Source: Anastatus disparis (taxonomy: Eukaryota > Arthropoda > Insecta > Hymenoptera > Eupelmidae). From it: 64,000 bases of DNA. A program made the translations under genes and the position numbers. Of the stretch, positions 47,571 through 57,760 are shown one piece after another; within the stretch, counting starts at the first letter, position 1, and every line of letters begins with the position of its first letter. The stretch lies in NCBI GenBank assembly GCA_017163975.1, contig JAFFSR010000396.1, positions 248,001 through 312,000 of the forward strand, given 5' to 3'. Under the pieces are notes generated by a model, which saw only the letters and a list, made by a program, of their open reading frames with translations, was not told where the DNA came from and made no database searches.

Positions 47571-48502
47571 ACTGACCGTGGTACCACAAGTCTACAAATA
47601 TAAAAAGTATTACCCTACTCTTCAAAATTATTAGATGTTTTCAAGTTCACACGAAAACTGCATGGTTTTTGATTTCTCACACTAAAAATTTATAATAAGA
47701 TACTTTTTGCGCGAAATAATTTTAAAGTAAGTTTTTCATTACAAATTTTAAAAGGAAACTGAAATCCGCATAATATCAATCCCAGTGGGAAAGATATTCT
47801 TATTTCACTGCAAACTAGTGGGCACAGTGCTGATTTTGCTTAAATAATTCTAAAATCGTTTGAGAAAAAATTTATTAAACAGATAACACGAATGTTGAGG
47901 GTGCATCTTATACCAAAAATTTGAAAAAGTTACATACCACTCTCACGCTACGTGTGTCAACTTGATTCCTTTTTCGCAAGAAAAGATGAATTTCAAAGAA
48001 ATTTAAAAACTTAACACGGTCTACTTATTTTATATTTACAAGAAGTATATAGGGTGCTGATTTTGTAAAGCTTAAAATTTTAGCGTGAGAAACGTCTCTC
48101 ACTGTCTCTCTCTCTCTTTTCTCTATTTTATTATTATGAAATAAATAAAAATATATGTGTATATATAAGTCTCTCTCTCTCTCTCTCTAATACGTATGTC
48201 TATACATATATGAGACACACTCGTGTACGCGAAAATCTGTATAATATATATATAGAAACCATATGCAAATGATATGCAAAAATGGACAAATAAACTATGC
48301 ATTAGAATTGGTTATTATATTTTAAATATAATGTATATTTATTACCAAGATATAGATTCAATAAATATAGAGAATTAGTGATACAAAAACGATAAAGAGT
48401 ATCAGGAGTCCAAAACATAAAAGGAAGTATAACTATTCTGCCTCTTGCGATCAGGTGTTTTTGACATTTATAGTTAATACACCCAAGTTGCGTATATAAC
48501 TG

Positions 48503-48552
<50 letters not shown>

Positions 48553-49300
48553 GCAAATGGCATGTAAATATATATTTATTAAAATTGAATATAATATATT
48601 GAAAGATATTTATTATTTAAAAATTATTATTCATAAATTATCAATCATTACGCAATGAATATCGATAATTTATGATAAAAAATAAGAAAAAGTATCAGGC
48701 TATTATAAAAAAGAAAAAAGTATACAATCCGTTATTTTGACAGTAGATGTGTATGTAATAAAAGAATTCACAATTTATATATTAAGGATATTACCGATAT
48801 TTATTAATAGTTTCAGTACATATGCAAATTAGGTGCATATGCAAATTTAGTGTATGTATAAAGTATGTAAAGTACAAATATTTTAGAAGTATAATAACCA
48901 TCACTAGGCCGATGTAGAATGGGTGTTCTTAAGAGATGCACTCAAGTCATTCGTTGTAACGGGATCAGCCCAAGTTTGATAAGCGCGACACGAGAGACGA
49001 ATGAGATTGCATAACACACGCCTTAAAGAAAAAAGTCCCACCTTCTTATAAGCGAAATAATGGCAACCTGAGTTTTAATTATGTACATGCTAACTTAATA
49101 TCTTATATAAAATTTTTAATAAATTGTTAATAATTATTAAAAGATTATTAAGAATATTGAATTTCGTACTCACAACTCAGTGGTTCCCACAAAACTGATG
49201 TATTTCTTGCTACGTTGGAGGTTTAAATATCAAATTATTTTTACAGGTTTCAACAAGTTAAATATTATATTTTTAAGCGCATGCTCACCCTTAAATTTAT
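47571..49300. other. Non-coding AT-rich region with microsatellites and ATGCAAAT octamers
   Basis: No credible gene. A CT microsatellite lies at about 48168-48188 and an (AT)n tract at 48508-48547. The octamer ATGCAAAT occurs at 48263, 48551, 48822 and 48839. A GC-richer patch (48900-49060) precedes the viral block; the boundary of the Polinton-like element may lie in this stretch, but I cannot place a terminal repeat. Confidence 0.4.
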
Positions 49301-49313
49301 GATTTATTTTCGG

Positions 49314-49349
49314 TATAAATAGACAACGATTTATGGTTCTGATATCAGT
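49314..49349 (+). promoter_or_regulatory. TATA/Inr core promoter of the viral left region
   Basis: TATAAATA starts at 49314, and an arthropod-type initiator TCAGT lies at 49345-49349 with its A at 49347, a spacing of 33 bp. This is canonical for an arthropod core promoter. It would drive the transcript that includes the DNA polymerase exons. Confidence 0.6.
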
Positions 49350-49388
49350 CTGAGTTTAAACATTAAAACAAGAATAACAAAAAAGAGA

Positions 49389-49643
49389 ATGAATAAAAAA
49401 AACTTATATAATATCTTAATAGCTATTTTAAATGTGGCTCTCCTACGTGAACCACAAATAAAACTATTTTGTAATTACGCATGGCGCAAAAATTTGAACA
49501 CTTGCTCTATGAATGAGCTGTTAAAAAAGATTAGATTCATCATAGGACTTTGCGGGCTACGTACTTTAGCCTATATGTTTGAGCGAAATATTTTTACCGA
49601 TAATCAGATACTTGATCAGCCGTCCAAAGTAAGAAAACCTTAA
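49389..49643 (+). CDS. Small unassigned ORF at the head of the polymerase transcript
   Basis: 84 codons starting at ATG 49389, 42 nt after the putative transcription start. Basic, with several Leu/Ile/Cys residues and no domain that I recognise. It ends at TAA 49641-49643, in the same frame as the downstream polymerase exon, so it may be a separate leader peptide or the 5' part of the polymerase gene cut by a stop. A possible splice donor (AAA|GTAAGA, near 49628) has no acceptor in a matching phase that I could find. Confidence 0.3.
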   Translation: MNKKNLYNILIAILNVALLREPQIKLFCNYAWRKNLNTCSMNELLKKIRFIIGLCGLRTLAYMFERNIFTDNQILDQPSKVRKP

Positions 49644-49692
49644 CTACAATGGGATTCCAATGTAGTTAACCACTTTTATACTTTGGACGGCA
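49617..49692. other. Nested hairpin around the stop codon
   Basis: Outer arms GCCGTCCAAAGTA and its reverse complement enclose inner arms TTAACTACA...TGTAGTTAA, forming two coaxial stems of 13 and about 10 bp. The TAA that ends the small ORF lies within the structure. It may be a foldback insertion or an RNA structure. Confidence 0.55.
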
Positions 49693-49727
49693 GTGATATA
49701 GTTGGTCGTTGTATTAAGAGCAGAGGA

Positions 49728-52011
49728 ATGCAAGATGCATCTCAAGTCAGACATCTCATGTTACATCATCGCGTCACTACAGGTAAGTTATGCATATTTT
49801 CTATCATGAATCCAATAACTAATCTAGAAATGTATTTTAAAATCACGAAATCGTAGCCAATAATCGTTCAATAATCTATATCTTTTTTATTTACCACCGG
49901 AGAATTTCGCGGCATAAGACTTTTATGTTGTAAATAAAACAATATATCCAAAAATATGTTTTACTAAAAAATATTGATTGCCAATATCGAACCAATACTC
50001 GATAACTTACTTATTTACGGTCAAAAATTTTTGCAAGCTGATACTTTTATGTTGTAAATACAATGATAAATCCAAAAATATATTTTACAAAAAAATATCG
50101 ATTTCCAATATCGGATCAATAATCTATAGATTTTTTATTTATGGTCGAAGAATTTCGCGGGATAAGACTTTTTTGTTGAAAATAAAATAATAAATTCAAA
50201 AATATATTTTACAAAAAAATATTGATTTTCAATATCGGGCAAATACTCGATAACTTACTTATTTACGGTCAAAAAATTTTGCAAGCTAATACTTTTATGT
50301 TGTAAAAACAATGATAAACCCAAAAATGTTTCACAAAAAATTACCGATTTCCAATATCGGATCAATAATCTATAGATTTTTTATTTATGGTCGGAGAATT
50401 TCGCGGGATAAGACTTTTTTGTTGTAAATAAAATAATAAATCCAAAAATATATTTTACAAAAAAATATTGATTTCCAATATCGGACCAATACTCGATAAC
50501 TTACTTATTTACGGTCAAAAAATTTTGCAAGCTAATACTTTTATGTTGTAAAAACAATGATAAATCCAAAAATATGTTTTACAAAAAAATATTGATTTCC
50601 AATATCGGATCAATAATCTATAGATTTTTTATTTATGGTCGAAGAATTTCGCGGGATAAGACTTTTTTGTTTAAAATAGTGTAACTTTGATAGATATGAT
50701 ATTAAAAATTTTCAGACCTGCAAAACATGATGGAGGACAGTGGTGGGGATGAATTACTAATGAATCTTCTGTCAGCAGAAGAACAGCTGCTTAGTTCGAG
50801 AGATCCTGCACTACTGCCGCCCACCGAAGAAGTACGAAAAGTTATAAATTCGTTAGATAATCACGTGATTTATGATCATAGTACTCCAAACACGATGTTG
50901 AAGGGGGTAATTGCTGATACTACAGCGCCACCACAACCTAATGAACCGTTGCCTGGTTGCTCTCACTGGAATGACCATGATCTACAAACGTCAAATAAAA
51001 TAGTTTTACCTGAAACTACATTATCTGCAATATCGACACCAGGTACAGAAGATCTCGACTATTGAGATGTATGTAATTTTATAATTGTATTAATTCTTAT
51101 ATATTACTGCACGGTATTGTAGACGAATGTCTTCAACAGGGAGATGGTACTTCTGCTCAGGAACACATTACCATTCATAAAGAAACTTCACGATATTACA
51201 AACAGTTTAAGCTTCAAGGGCGACAATTAAGAGTGTCGATATTACCTCCGCCAGCTAATGCAAATGTATATGGCTGGTTGGAAGCTGCTATAAACGATTT
51301 ACATAGTCACTTATGTGAATATGCACAACCATCAGATTATATTGGCATGACTATAAGCTCTGAACGTTTTGTGCACGGGTCTCTATGGATTTCTTTTAGA
51401 CTGCTTCGTGATTTTTCACCGGTAGATTTACTAGAACTGATAGCTAGTATAGCGCAGAGTAATGATGGTTTCGAAATTGACGATGTTTTGAATGTTAAAG
51501 TCAGTACTGTGACTAAACCAGAGAGCCGGGGTCGTGTGTCTCTCACTAGCGAATCAGTTTTTAAGAAATCCATTCTAAATATTGAAAATAGCGACAGTCT
51601 TTGTCTTCCACGCTCGCTAGTCGCTGCTCACGTATACGCCATACGTGGTCAAACGCGTAGTGGAATTTTCCATGACAGATGGAATAAAATAAGACATCAT
51701 ACAGCACAATATCAGAAAGTGCAAGCATTGAAACTTGTAAGAGCTGCGAGAGTTACGATACCTGAGACAGGCTGTAGTATAGAGGAGATTAAATTATTTC
51801 AAGAATATTATGCACTCTTTGGAGTCGCAATCGTTGTTTATTCATTTCAAAATTTTGCTCGTGGATATAGACCGCTTTACGATGGCACACGTTTCATACA
51901 CGACGTTAGTAATGTCGTTAGACATACTCTAAATATCATGTATTATGAAAATTCCAGACATTACCAGCCAATTTTAAATTTACTCGCAGCGGCTGGGAGT
52001 CGAGGCTACTG
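49728..52011 (+). pseudogene. polB: Protein-primed DNA polymerase B, N-terminal part (three exons)
   Basis: Exon 1 from an ATG at 49728 ends at a consensus donor (ACAG|GTAAGT, 49782/49783). Intron 1 (49783-50715) is 933 nt and full of tandem repeats. Exon 2 (50716-51042) is acidic, Leu-rich and Pro-rich. Intron 2 (51043-51122) is 80 nt. Both introns are phase 1 and the frame is kept across them, avoiding the stop at 51063-51065. Exon 3 (from 51123) encodes the N-terminal domain seen in Polinton-type polymerases, including IAQSNDGFEI and DSLCLPRSLVAAHVY. It is cut at 52011 by a transposon, so the gene is broken. Confidence 0.75.
49860..50690. repeat. Tandem repeats within polymerase intron 1
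   Basis: Alternating ~115-120-bp half-units share gatttccaatatcgga, caataatctatag or ccaatactcgataactta, then atttatggtcgaagaattt or atttacggtcaaaaaattt, and caaaaatatattttacaaaaaaata. About seven half-units, forming a ~235-bp higher-order period. The repeats make up nearly the whole intron. Confidence 0.8.
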
Positions 52012-53228
52012 CACTGCAAATTTATGTGTGTTAATTCACACACTGATAGTGTGTAGTTTTACACGTTTTAGTGTGTAAATTCTATTATGTGTGTAAAATA
52101 ACGCACTTATGTGCGTAAAAATATCAGTACACACATTTTATGTGTATTTTTACACGCATGATCTAGTTAATGTGAAAGTTTACACACATAAATGCATAAA
52201 TCTACACATCTATGTGTTTAAAATTTATATTTGTACATTAACATATATATTGCGCTTTATTTTTATTTTTAATTAAAGTTTTTCTAAAAGTATATATTTT
52301 AATATTAAATTGTATTAAGAACTACAATATTTATTATTACAAATTTTATGTAGTCTTTTATTTTAATTACCTTAAGTAATTAATTATAATTATTTATTAT
52401 TTAATAAGAAGCTTAATTAAAATGCTTCATATGAAAAAAATAATTTTATTGAATCGAATGCATCTATTAAATTGGTTATTAGATTCATTAATCAATTAAT
52501 AAATATATATATTAGTGAGTTGGATATTCTTAACCTCACCAAATAAATTATTTAACAATAAATTATCCATATACAATTTTTTTTTAAATAATTTTTTAAT
52601 TAATAAAAAATTAAATTTTTAATAAAATAAGGAATTAGATGTTTTGATAAAAAATTATTTACTCGTATGAAAAAATTATTTTTTTTTTGTACAAGGAAAA
52701 TTATTTTACCGATCTTTATTTTTTCTTAATTAATATTAAGTATACTCATCATTATTTAATTATTTGTTTAATTAAATTTATAAGCGTTCAAAAATAATCA
52801 AATGTTAATATAGTAATAAACTATAAATATATAAAATTATCTCGACCCATCAGAAGCGTTCCGTAGCGTAATAGGTAGCGTCAATGCCTCGTAACCCGTA
52901 GGTCGTGGGTTCGCGCCCCAGTTAGGTCAAAAATTTTTTAAGCGTTTTTTTAGGCGATATAGTTTTAATAGTTTAATTCTCAAAATAATTGCTTGTTAAA
53001 ATAGATAAATTCCGACACAAAAAAATGAAAACCCAATAAATTAATTTTTAATTTTTAATGTATTTCAATCATTTACACACATTATACGTTTAAATTTACA
53101 CGTTTACGTGTGTTAAATCAAACATCTAAAATGTGTTGAGGTTTTAACACACAAAAAAGTGTGTAAAATTGGCGACAGCCGAATTACACACGTAAGTGTG
53201 TTATTTTAACACACTTAAATTTGCAGTG
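52012..53228. mobile_element. CACTG-ended transposon inserted in the polymerase gene
   Basis: 1,217 bp with termini CACTGCAAATTTA and its reverse complement. The dinucleotide TG flanks both ends (52010-52011 and 53229-53230). With one TG counted once, the polymerase reading frame continues across the site, which shows precisely where the insert begins and ends. Subterminal regions (52025-52250 and 53070-53220) carry many acacac/gtgtgta motifs in both orientations, possible transposase sites. No transposase. CACTR ends and a 2-bp duplication fit the CMC group. It contains a tRNA-like sequence. Confidence 0.85.
52855..52929 (+). other. tRNA-like segment (Met/Thr-like) within the CACTG element
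   Basis: An A-box-like TAGCGTAATAGGTAGCG, an anticodon-loop-like CTCGTAAC and a B-box-like GGTCGTGGGTTCGCGCCCC occur with tRNA spacing, followed by T runs that could end RNA polymerase III transcription. The T stem pairs over 4 bp. The acceptor stem does not pair and the D arm lacks bases, so it is not a working tRNA. Best read as a tRNA-derived promoter or pseudo-tRNA. Confidence 0.5.
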
Positions 53229-54795
53229 TGTATACCTTGTAATAAAAAATTTAGTCATACGAAAAATCATAAATGTGAACAAAAATGCTATGAATGTTTA
53301 CAGAAGCCTCCTTGTGATATAAATCAGGAAAAAATATAATGCTTTCAATGTAGCAGAGATTTTTGCGGTACCGTTTGTTTTGAAAATCATAAAAATTCAA
53401 AATCTTTTGATAGTTCTCGGTCGATATGCGAGAGTATAAAAATTTGTCCTGTATGTAGCAAAACAGTGCGCATCAACGATAAAGAACCACATGATTGTAA
53501 TACGATATTTTGTAAAATATGTAATGGTAAAAGACCAATAGAACATCTTTGTTACATGCAACCTATTGTCGATAAAAAAGGATTCATGATGAATAAAAAA
53601 ACAATTCTTTATTTATTTTATGATTTTGAGACTCAGCAATCAGAGAGCATTTTAGACTGTGAGGCTGAAAAAGTAAGGCTGCATGTACCAAATTTATGTG
53701 TTGTCCAGCAAGTGTGTAGTTACTGTTTAAACGATGAAAATGTATCAAATTCTTCCGAAGTATGTGGGATGCGCGAGTGTGTGTTTGAAATTGACCCCGT
53801 GAAACAGCTAGTCGATTTGGCCTTGGCACCAAGAAAAAATTTCAAACAAATCGTTTGTATAGCACGCAATGCGCAGGGTTTTGATGCACAATTTATTCTT
53901 AAACATTTAACAGAACGTAAAGATCTCAGAAATAAGCCAAATGTAATTTTAAACGGGTCAAAAATAATCATAATAGAAATTTTATCGGTTAAATTCATAG
54001 ATAGTTTGAATTATCTACATATGGGTTTAGCTGCACTACCAAAAGCTTACAGCCTTGTTAATATCGAGAAAGGTACGTTCCCTTATCTTTTTAATACACC
54101 GGAAAATCAGAATTACGTGGGAGAAATGCCACCGATATGCACTTTTTCGCCAGATTCGATGAAGATCGAAGAGCGACGCGAATTTATGCAGTGGTATAAC
54201 GAAAAAAAAGCTAAAAATTATATATTTAATTTTAGAAATGAAATTATAAAATACTGTAAGCAAGATGTAAAAATTTTACGTTTAGCACGTCTGGCTTTTT
54301 GCAAGACCTTCATCGAATGTGGTAATACAGATCCATTTGTAGAGTGCGCCACCATCGCATCTTCTTGCATGCGTGTGTATAGAAAAAAATTTTTACAAAA
54401 AGATACAATAGGTATTATACCTCAAGGTGGTTATAGAAAAGCAAATAAACAGTCTATGAAGGCGATGCGATGGTTGTGCTGGATGGAAAATGTGCTGAAT
54501 CGACAAATTCAGTATACCATTCGTGCACGAGAAAAGAGGCTTCCTGAAGGCCCTCTAGTGGACGGATATTGCGTACTTGAAAATGGAAAGAAAATCGTTT
54601 TACAATTTCACGGGTGTTATTGGCATGGTTGTGTCTGGTGTTACACAATAAACCAAGACTCGAGGCTCGTAAACGGTGAAAATATGGACGAACGTTTCGA
54701 GAAAACCGCGCGGATATCGGAAAAAATACGAGCCCATGGTTATGAACTTATCGAAAAGTGGGAGTGTGATTTCGATCGAGAGTACTCGGAAAATG
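53229..54795 (+). pseudogene. polB: DNA polymerase B, Cys-rich and exonuclease part
   Basis: After the insertion the frame carries Cys/His pairs (CNKKF, HKCEQKCYEC, CFQC, CPVCSK, CKICNGKRPIEHLC) of the zinc-rich N-terminal half seen in Polinton polymerases. An in-frame TAA at 53337-53339 breaks it. From about 53600 the 3'-5' proofreading exonuclease is complete: Exo I (YDFETQ, near 53620), Exo II (FIDSLNYL, near 53995) and Exo III (YCKQDVKIL, near 54252). A shift near 54790 ends this frame in a short false tail, and the polymerase domain continues in the frame of the ATG at 54793. Confidence 0.85.
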
Positions 54796-56238
54796 AGGTC
54801 GTACATTGAAGATAAGACACGAAAATGGCACGCGCCGTTAAATCCTCGAGAAGCATTTTTTGGCGGGCGAACGGGCAATACAGTCAAAATTTACGATGCA
54901 AAAGAGGGTGAGAAAATAAAATACGTGGACGTGTGTTCATTATATCCATATTTCTGTAAATACGGTCGATATCCCATTGGTCACCCAACTCTCTACGTGG
55001 ATGAGTGTCGCTCTCTGGTGGGTCAAACGAATGACATAAGTCACGTTGAAGGTCTTATTAAATGTGAAGTATTGCCGCCGCGAAATTTATATCATACTGT
55101 ACTCCCCGTTAAAATGCATAATAAGCGTTTGTTTCCACTGTGTCGAACATGTGCTGAATTAATGTATACCGCAGATTGTGACCATGAAAATCCTGATGAT
55201 TGTATTTTTATCGGTACGTGGGCTGCTGACGAGTTGAGAAAAGCTGTTCGAATGGGCTATATCATCCGAAAAATATTTGAAATATGGTCTTATAAAATTA
55301 CTCAGTACAACAAAGCCAGGGGTCAGGGTGATCCATTTCCAACTTATATCGATAAATTTTTCACTGAGGAAACGTATGCGTCGGGTTACCCTTCGGAATG
55401 TGCTGACGGTGACGAAAACGCGATTGCTCGATATATTGAGAAATTTGTACAACAAGAGGGCATAAAATTAGATAGAAATCGAATAAAATATAACGCTGGT
55501 CTGAGATCTGTAGCAAAACTCTGTTTAAACTCATTGTGGGGTAAATTTGGTCAACGAGAAAATATGCCAAAGACCGAAGTGGTGGATGATCCACAGAGGT
55601 TGTTTGAATTACTCTGTAGTGCTGAGAGCGAGGTTGACTCAATTTTACCGATCGACAATACGACAATTTACGTATGCTGGCACAACACAAAAACGGCTGT
55701 CAAGCCATCGGCATTATGTAACGTTGTCGTAGCCGCTTATACCACAGCCTTGGCGCGTTTCAAACTCTACGAAGAATTGCAACCGTTGGGTAAACGTGTA
55801 TTGTATTACGATACTGACTCTATTGTGTATGTACGTCGCGTGGGTGAGTACGATGCGAAAACAGGGCCGTTCTTGGGTGACTTGACCGACGAATTGGCCT
55901 GTTATGGTCTTGGCACAAGCATCACATTATTCGTCTCTGGTGGACCCAAATTTTACGGATATAAATATTTGACACCAGATGGCGTTGAAGGATGTGTTTG
56001 CAAAATCAAGGGTATAAGACTTAATTCGTCGGTGAGTCAAGAAATAAACTTTGATTCCATACGAAATCTTATTACTGGTAAAATACCGCCACTTTTTGCA
56101 AACTATGACGCTATTAGACGCACACGGTTTCACGATGTTATAACACGACCTGAATGTAAAATATGCGAGCCCGTGTACGCAAAGAGACGATTTGTAAATA
56201 ACGAGAATAGGTATCCATACGGTTATAAATCTAATTAA
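54793..56238 (+). pseudogene. polB: DNA polymerase B, protein-primed polymerase domain
   Basis: Frame-shifted continuation of the previous part, open to 56238. Palm motif A (DVCSLYPYF, near 54928), motif B (KLCLNSLWGKFG, near 55517) and motif C (YYDTDSIVYV, near 55805) are all present. The order and the insert between motif A and B fit protein-primed family B polymerases of Polintons and adenoviruses. The C terminus is intact. Since exonuclease and polymerase motifs survive, the shift near 54790, the stop at 53337 and the insertion at 52012 look like recent damage. It would replicate the linear viral genome from a protein-primed end. Confidence 0.88.
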
Positions 56239-56384
56239 ATAACAAATAAATGTTGATATATTATTACCGAAGTAAAAATATTATGTACATATATATATAT
56301 AGGTTATAGAATTAAGACAAAAACAATGTTATAATAAATTTCATAATTTATTGAAATTAAAATTAATATAACAAAATAATAAAT

Positions 56385-56603
56385 TTATTTTCTGTTAATT
56401 AAGTAGTCGTCAATTTTTTTCATAATTATAGGTTCCAGAATGATCTTCATTCTTTCCACTCTCATTTTAAATCTCTCTCTGTCACGAGCCACTTGCTCCC
56501 ACTCTCCTCGTCGTGCTGCACGTCTCGCATAATCCCACACGCGTATCACGTGAATATCCGGTTTACCTTCCTTGAAATGCACCTTTTTTGTTTGATTCAT
56601 CAT
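56385..56603 (-). CDS. PPP1R15/GADD34-like PP1 and eIF2-alpha adaptor (viral)
   Basis: 72 codons from the first of two adjacent ATGs (56603 or 56600); upstream codons in this frame lack an ATG. An RVxF-type protein phosphatase 1 docking motif (KVHF) lies near residue 7. It is followed by a segment with the hallmark of the PPP1R15 C-terminal core: an aromatic/Ala-Arg stretch (WDYARRAARRG), then WEQVARDRERF and Arg. In PPP1R15 proteins this core recruits PP1 and eIF2-alpha so that phosphorylated eIF2-alpha is reset and translation continues under stress; herpes ICP34.5 and ASFV DP71L are viral relatives. The gene lies between polymerase and ATPase, on the opposite strand, with its own TATA promoter and a 66-nt 5'-UTR intron. 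It has no stop or shift. Assignment is by motif, from memory of the family; function is inferred. Confidence 0.75.
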   Translation of the reverse strand: MMNQTKKVHFKEGKPDIHVIRVWDYARRAARRGEWEQVARDRERFKMRVERMKIILEPIIMKKIDDYLINRK

Positions 56604-56657
56604 TATTGTTTTTTCTGCAAGATACGGATAATCACCACACTTCCTCACGACAAGTCT

Positions 56658-56723
56658 CTATAAAATTTTATCAAAATTTAAGAATTTGAGTCTTTAATGA
56701 ATTTTTTGTTAAAATTTGATTAC
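56658..56723 (-). other. Candidate 5'-UTR intron of the PPP1R15-like gene
   Basis: On the minus strand GCAAAG|GTAATC at 56723 and TTTTATAG|AGAC at 56658 give a 66-nt intron with canonical GT-AG ends. It would lie in the leader, upstream of the ATG. Confidence 0.45.
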
Positions 56724-56782
56724 CTTTGCTCAAATTTGTTGACTATAACTTATTTATTTTCACGATACCAAAACTTGTACAG

Positions 56783-56818
56783 CACTAACCTATAAATGCT
56801 GCTGCTTTTACTTTTATA
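56783..56818 (-). promoter_or_regulatory. TATA/Inr promoter of the PPP1R15-like gene
   Basis: On the minus strand TATAAAAG begins at 56818, and an initiator-like TTAGT places +1 at 56786, 32 bp downstream. This is a standard arthropod arrangement, and the transcript would lead into the ORF at 56603. Confidence 0.6.
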
Positions 56819-56931
56819 CTGGAAATGTAGGGGTGACGAGCAGAGTGTGGAGGTGGTGGTGGGAGGTACAAGTAGTGATGGTGACGAGCGCTTTTGAGTA
56901 AATAACAGGTTAATACTTGTTAAGCTTTTCC

Positions 56932-56983
56932 AGCCATATAGCTAAAGAGCGGAATAATGCTGACGTCAGCCAGCTATATGGCT
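56932..56983. promoter_or_regulatory. Inverted repeat with a central CRE (TGACGTCA)
   Basis: Arms AGCCATATAGCT (56932-56943) and AGCTATATGGCT (56972-56983) are perfect inverted repeats. Between them is the canonical CREB/ATF palindrome TGACGTCA at 56961-56968. It lies in the divergent spacer between the PPP1R15-like gene and the ATPase, so it could regulate both. Regulatory function is inferred. Confidence 0.5.
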
Positions 56984-57139
56984 AATCAGCTAAACGAATG
57001 GCTAGCGCCAGCACGATGCTGCTTGCACACGCGCGCGCCGCCGCCCCCCACTCTTACTCATCACTACTAATGATCGTATATGTAGAGTGGTTCGAGGATG
57101 TGATAAGGTTAGTAGTAGAAGTTTAGCAGCGGCGGTAAC

Positions 57140-57709
57140 ATGGACGTTTGCAGGTGGGTGCATCCGTGGACTTTGATGATTTGTGGACCCAGCTCGTGTG
57201 GTAAAACAGTATTTGTGAAGAATTTTTTGCATTACATTGATCGCATGAGTGATACAAAATTCGAGCGTATACTTTTGTATTACACCGAGTGGCAGCCAAT
57301 TTACAAGGAGTCGGCCGAAGGAATCGAATTTCACGAGGGTTTACCGAAGAGCAAAGATTATGCCAATGATCTACGAGCAAAACTCTTGATTCTCGACGAT
57401 CTTATGAGAGAATCGTCCAACAGAGCTGTAGTCAATCTCTTTACCAAAGGCAGTCATCACAATAACTTGAGCGTCATCTTTATTTCGCAAAATCTCTTTC
57501 ATCAAGGTCAGCGAGAAATCTCTCTAAACTCTAATTACATCGTGGTATTTAAAAATCCGCGCAATCAAGCGCAAATAAATCATCTGGCACGTCAAGTTTG
57601 CCCCGAGGAGCCTCGTTTTTTGCAAGAGGCATAACTCGATGCCACAGCAGAGCCACACGGCTATTTGTTCATAGATCTGAAGCAGGGTACGCCTGAAAAT
57701 GTAAGCTAG
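57140..57709 (+). pseudogene. FtsK/HerA-type genome-packaging ATPase
   Basis: Start ATG 57140. Walker A GPSSCGKT (57184-57207) lies ~16 residues in, and Walker B LLILDD lies near 57390. ISQNLFHQG near 57480 fits the sensor region of A32-like packaging ATPases of Polintons and adintoviruses. An in-frame TAA at 57632-57634 truncates it to 164 residues. Beyond it the frame continues with a typical tail (PHGYLFIDLKQGTPENV) until TAG near 57707. Loss of the last ~25 residues may or may not abolish activity. It would pump viral DNA into capsids. Confidence 0.85.
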
Positions 57710-57760
57710 TGCTCGCTCGAATAATGTACCAGTCGTGCGATTGTAATAGAGCCGGTAAGA

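Noticed and set aside
49389..49643. Secreted or membrane protein
   Set aside because: There is no clear signal peptide or membrane segment; the Ile/Leu content reflects AT-rich codons.
50727..51065. Independent acidic gene ending at 51065
   Set aside because: Splice sites at 51042/51123 keep the frame and skip the stop, so it is better read as an exon of the polymerase gene.
52855..52929. Functional tRNA gene
   Set aside because: The acceptor stem does not pair and the D arm is short; only promoter-like boxes and the T arm are convincing.
57002..57380. Minus-strand ORFs opposite the ATPase start
   Set aside because: Shadows of the ATPase and its upstream region with no recognisable motif.
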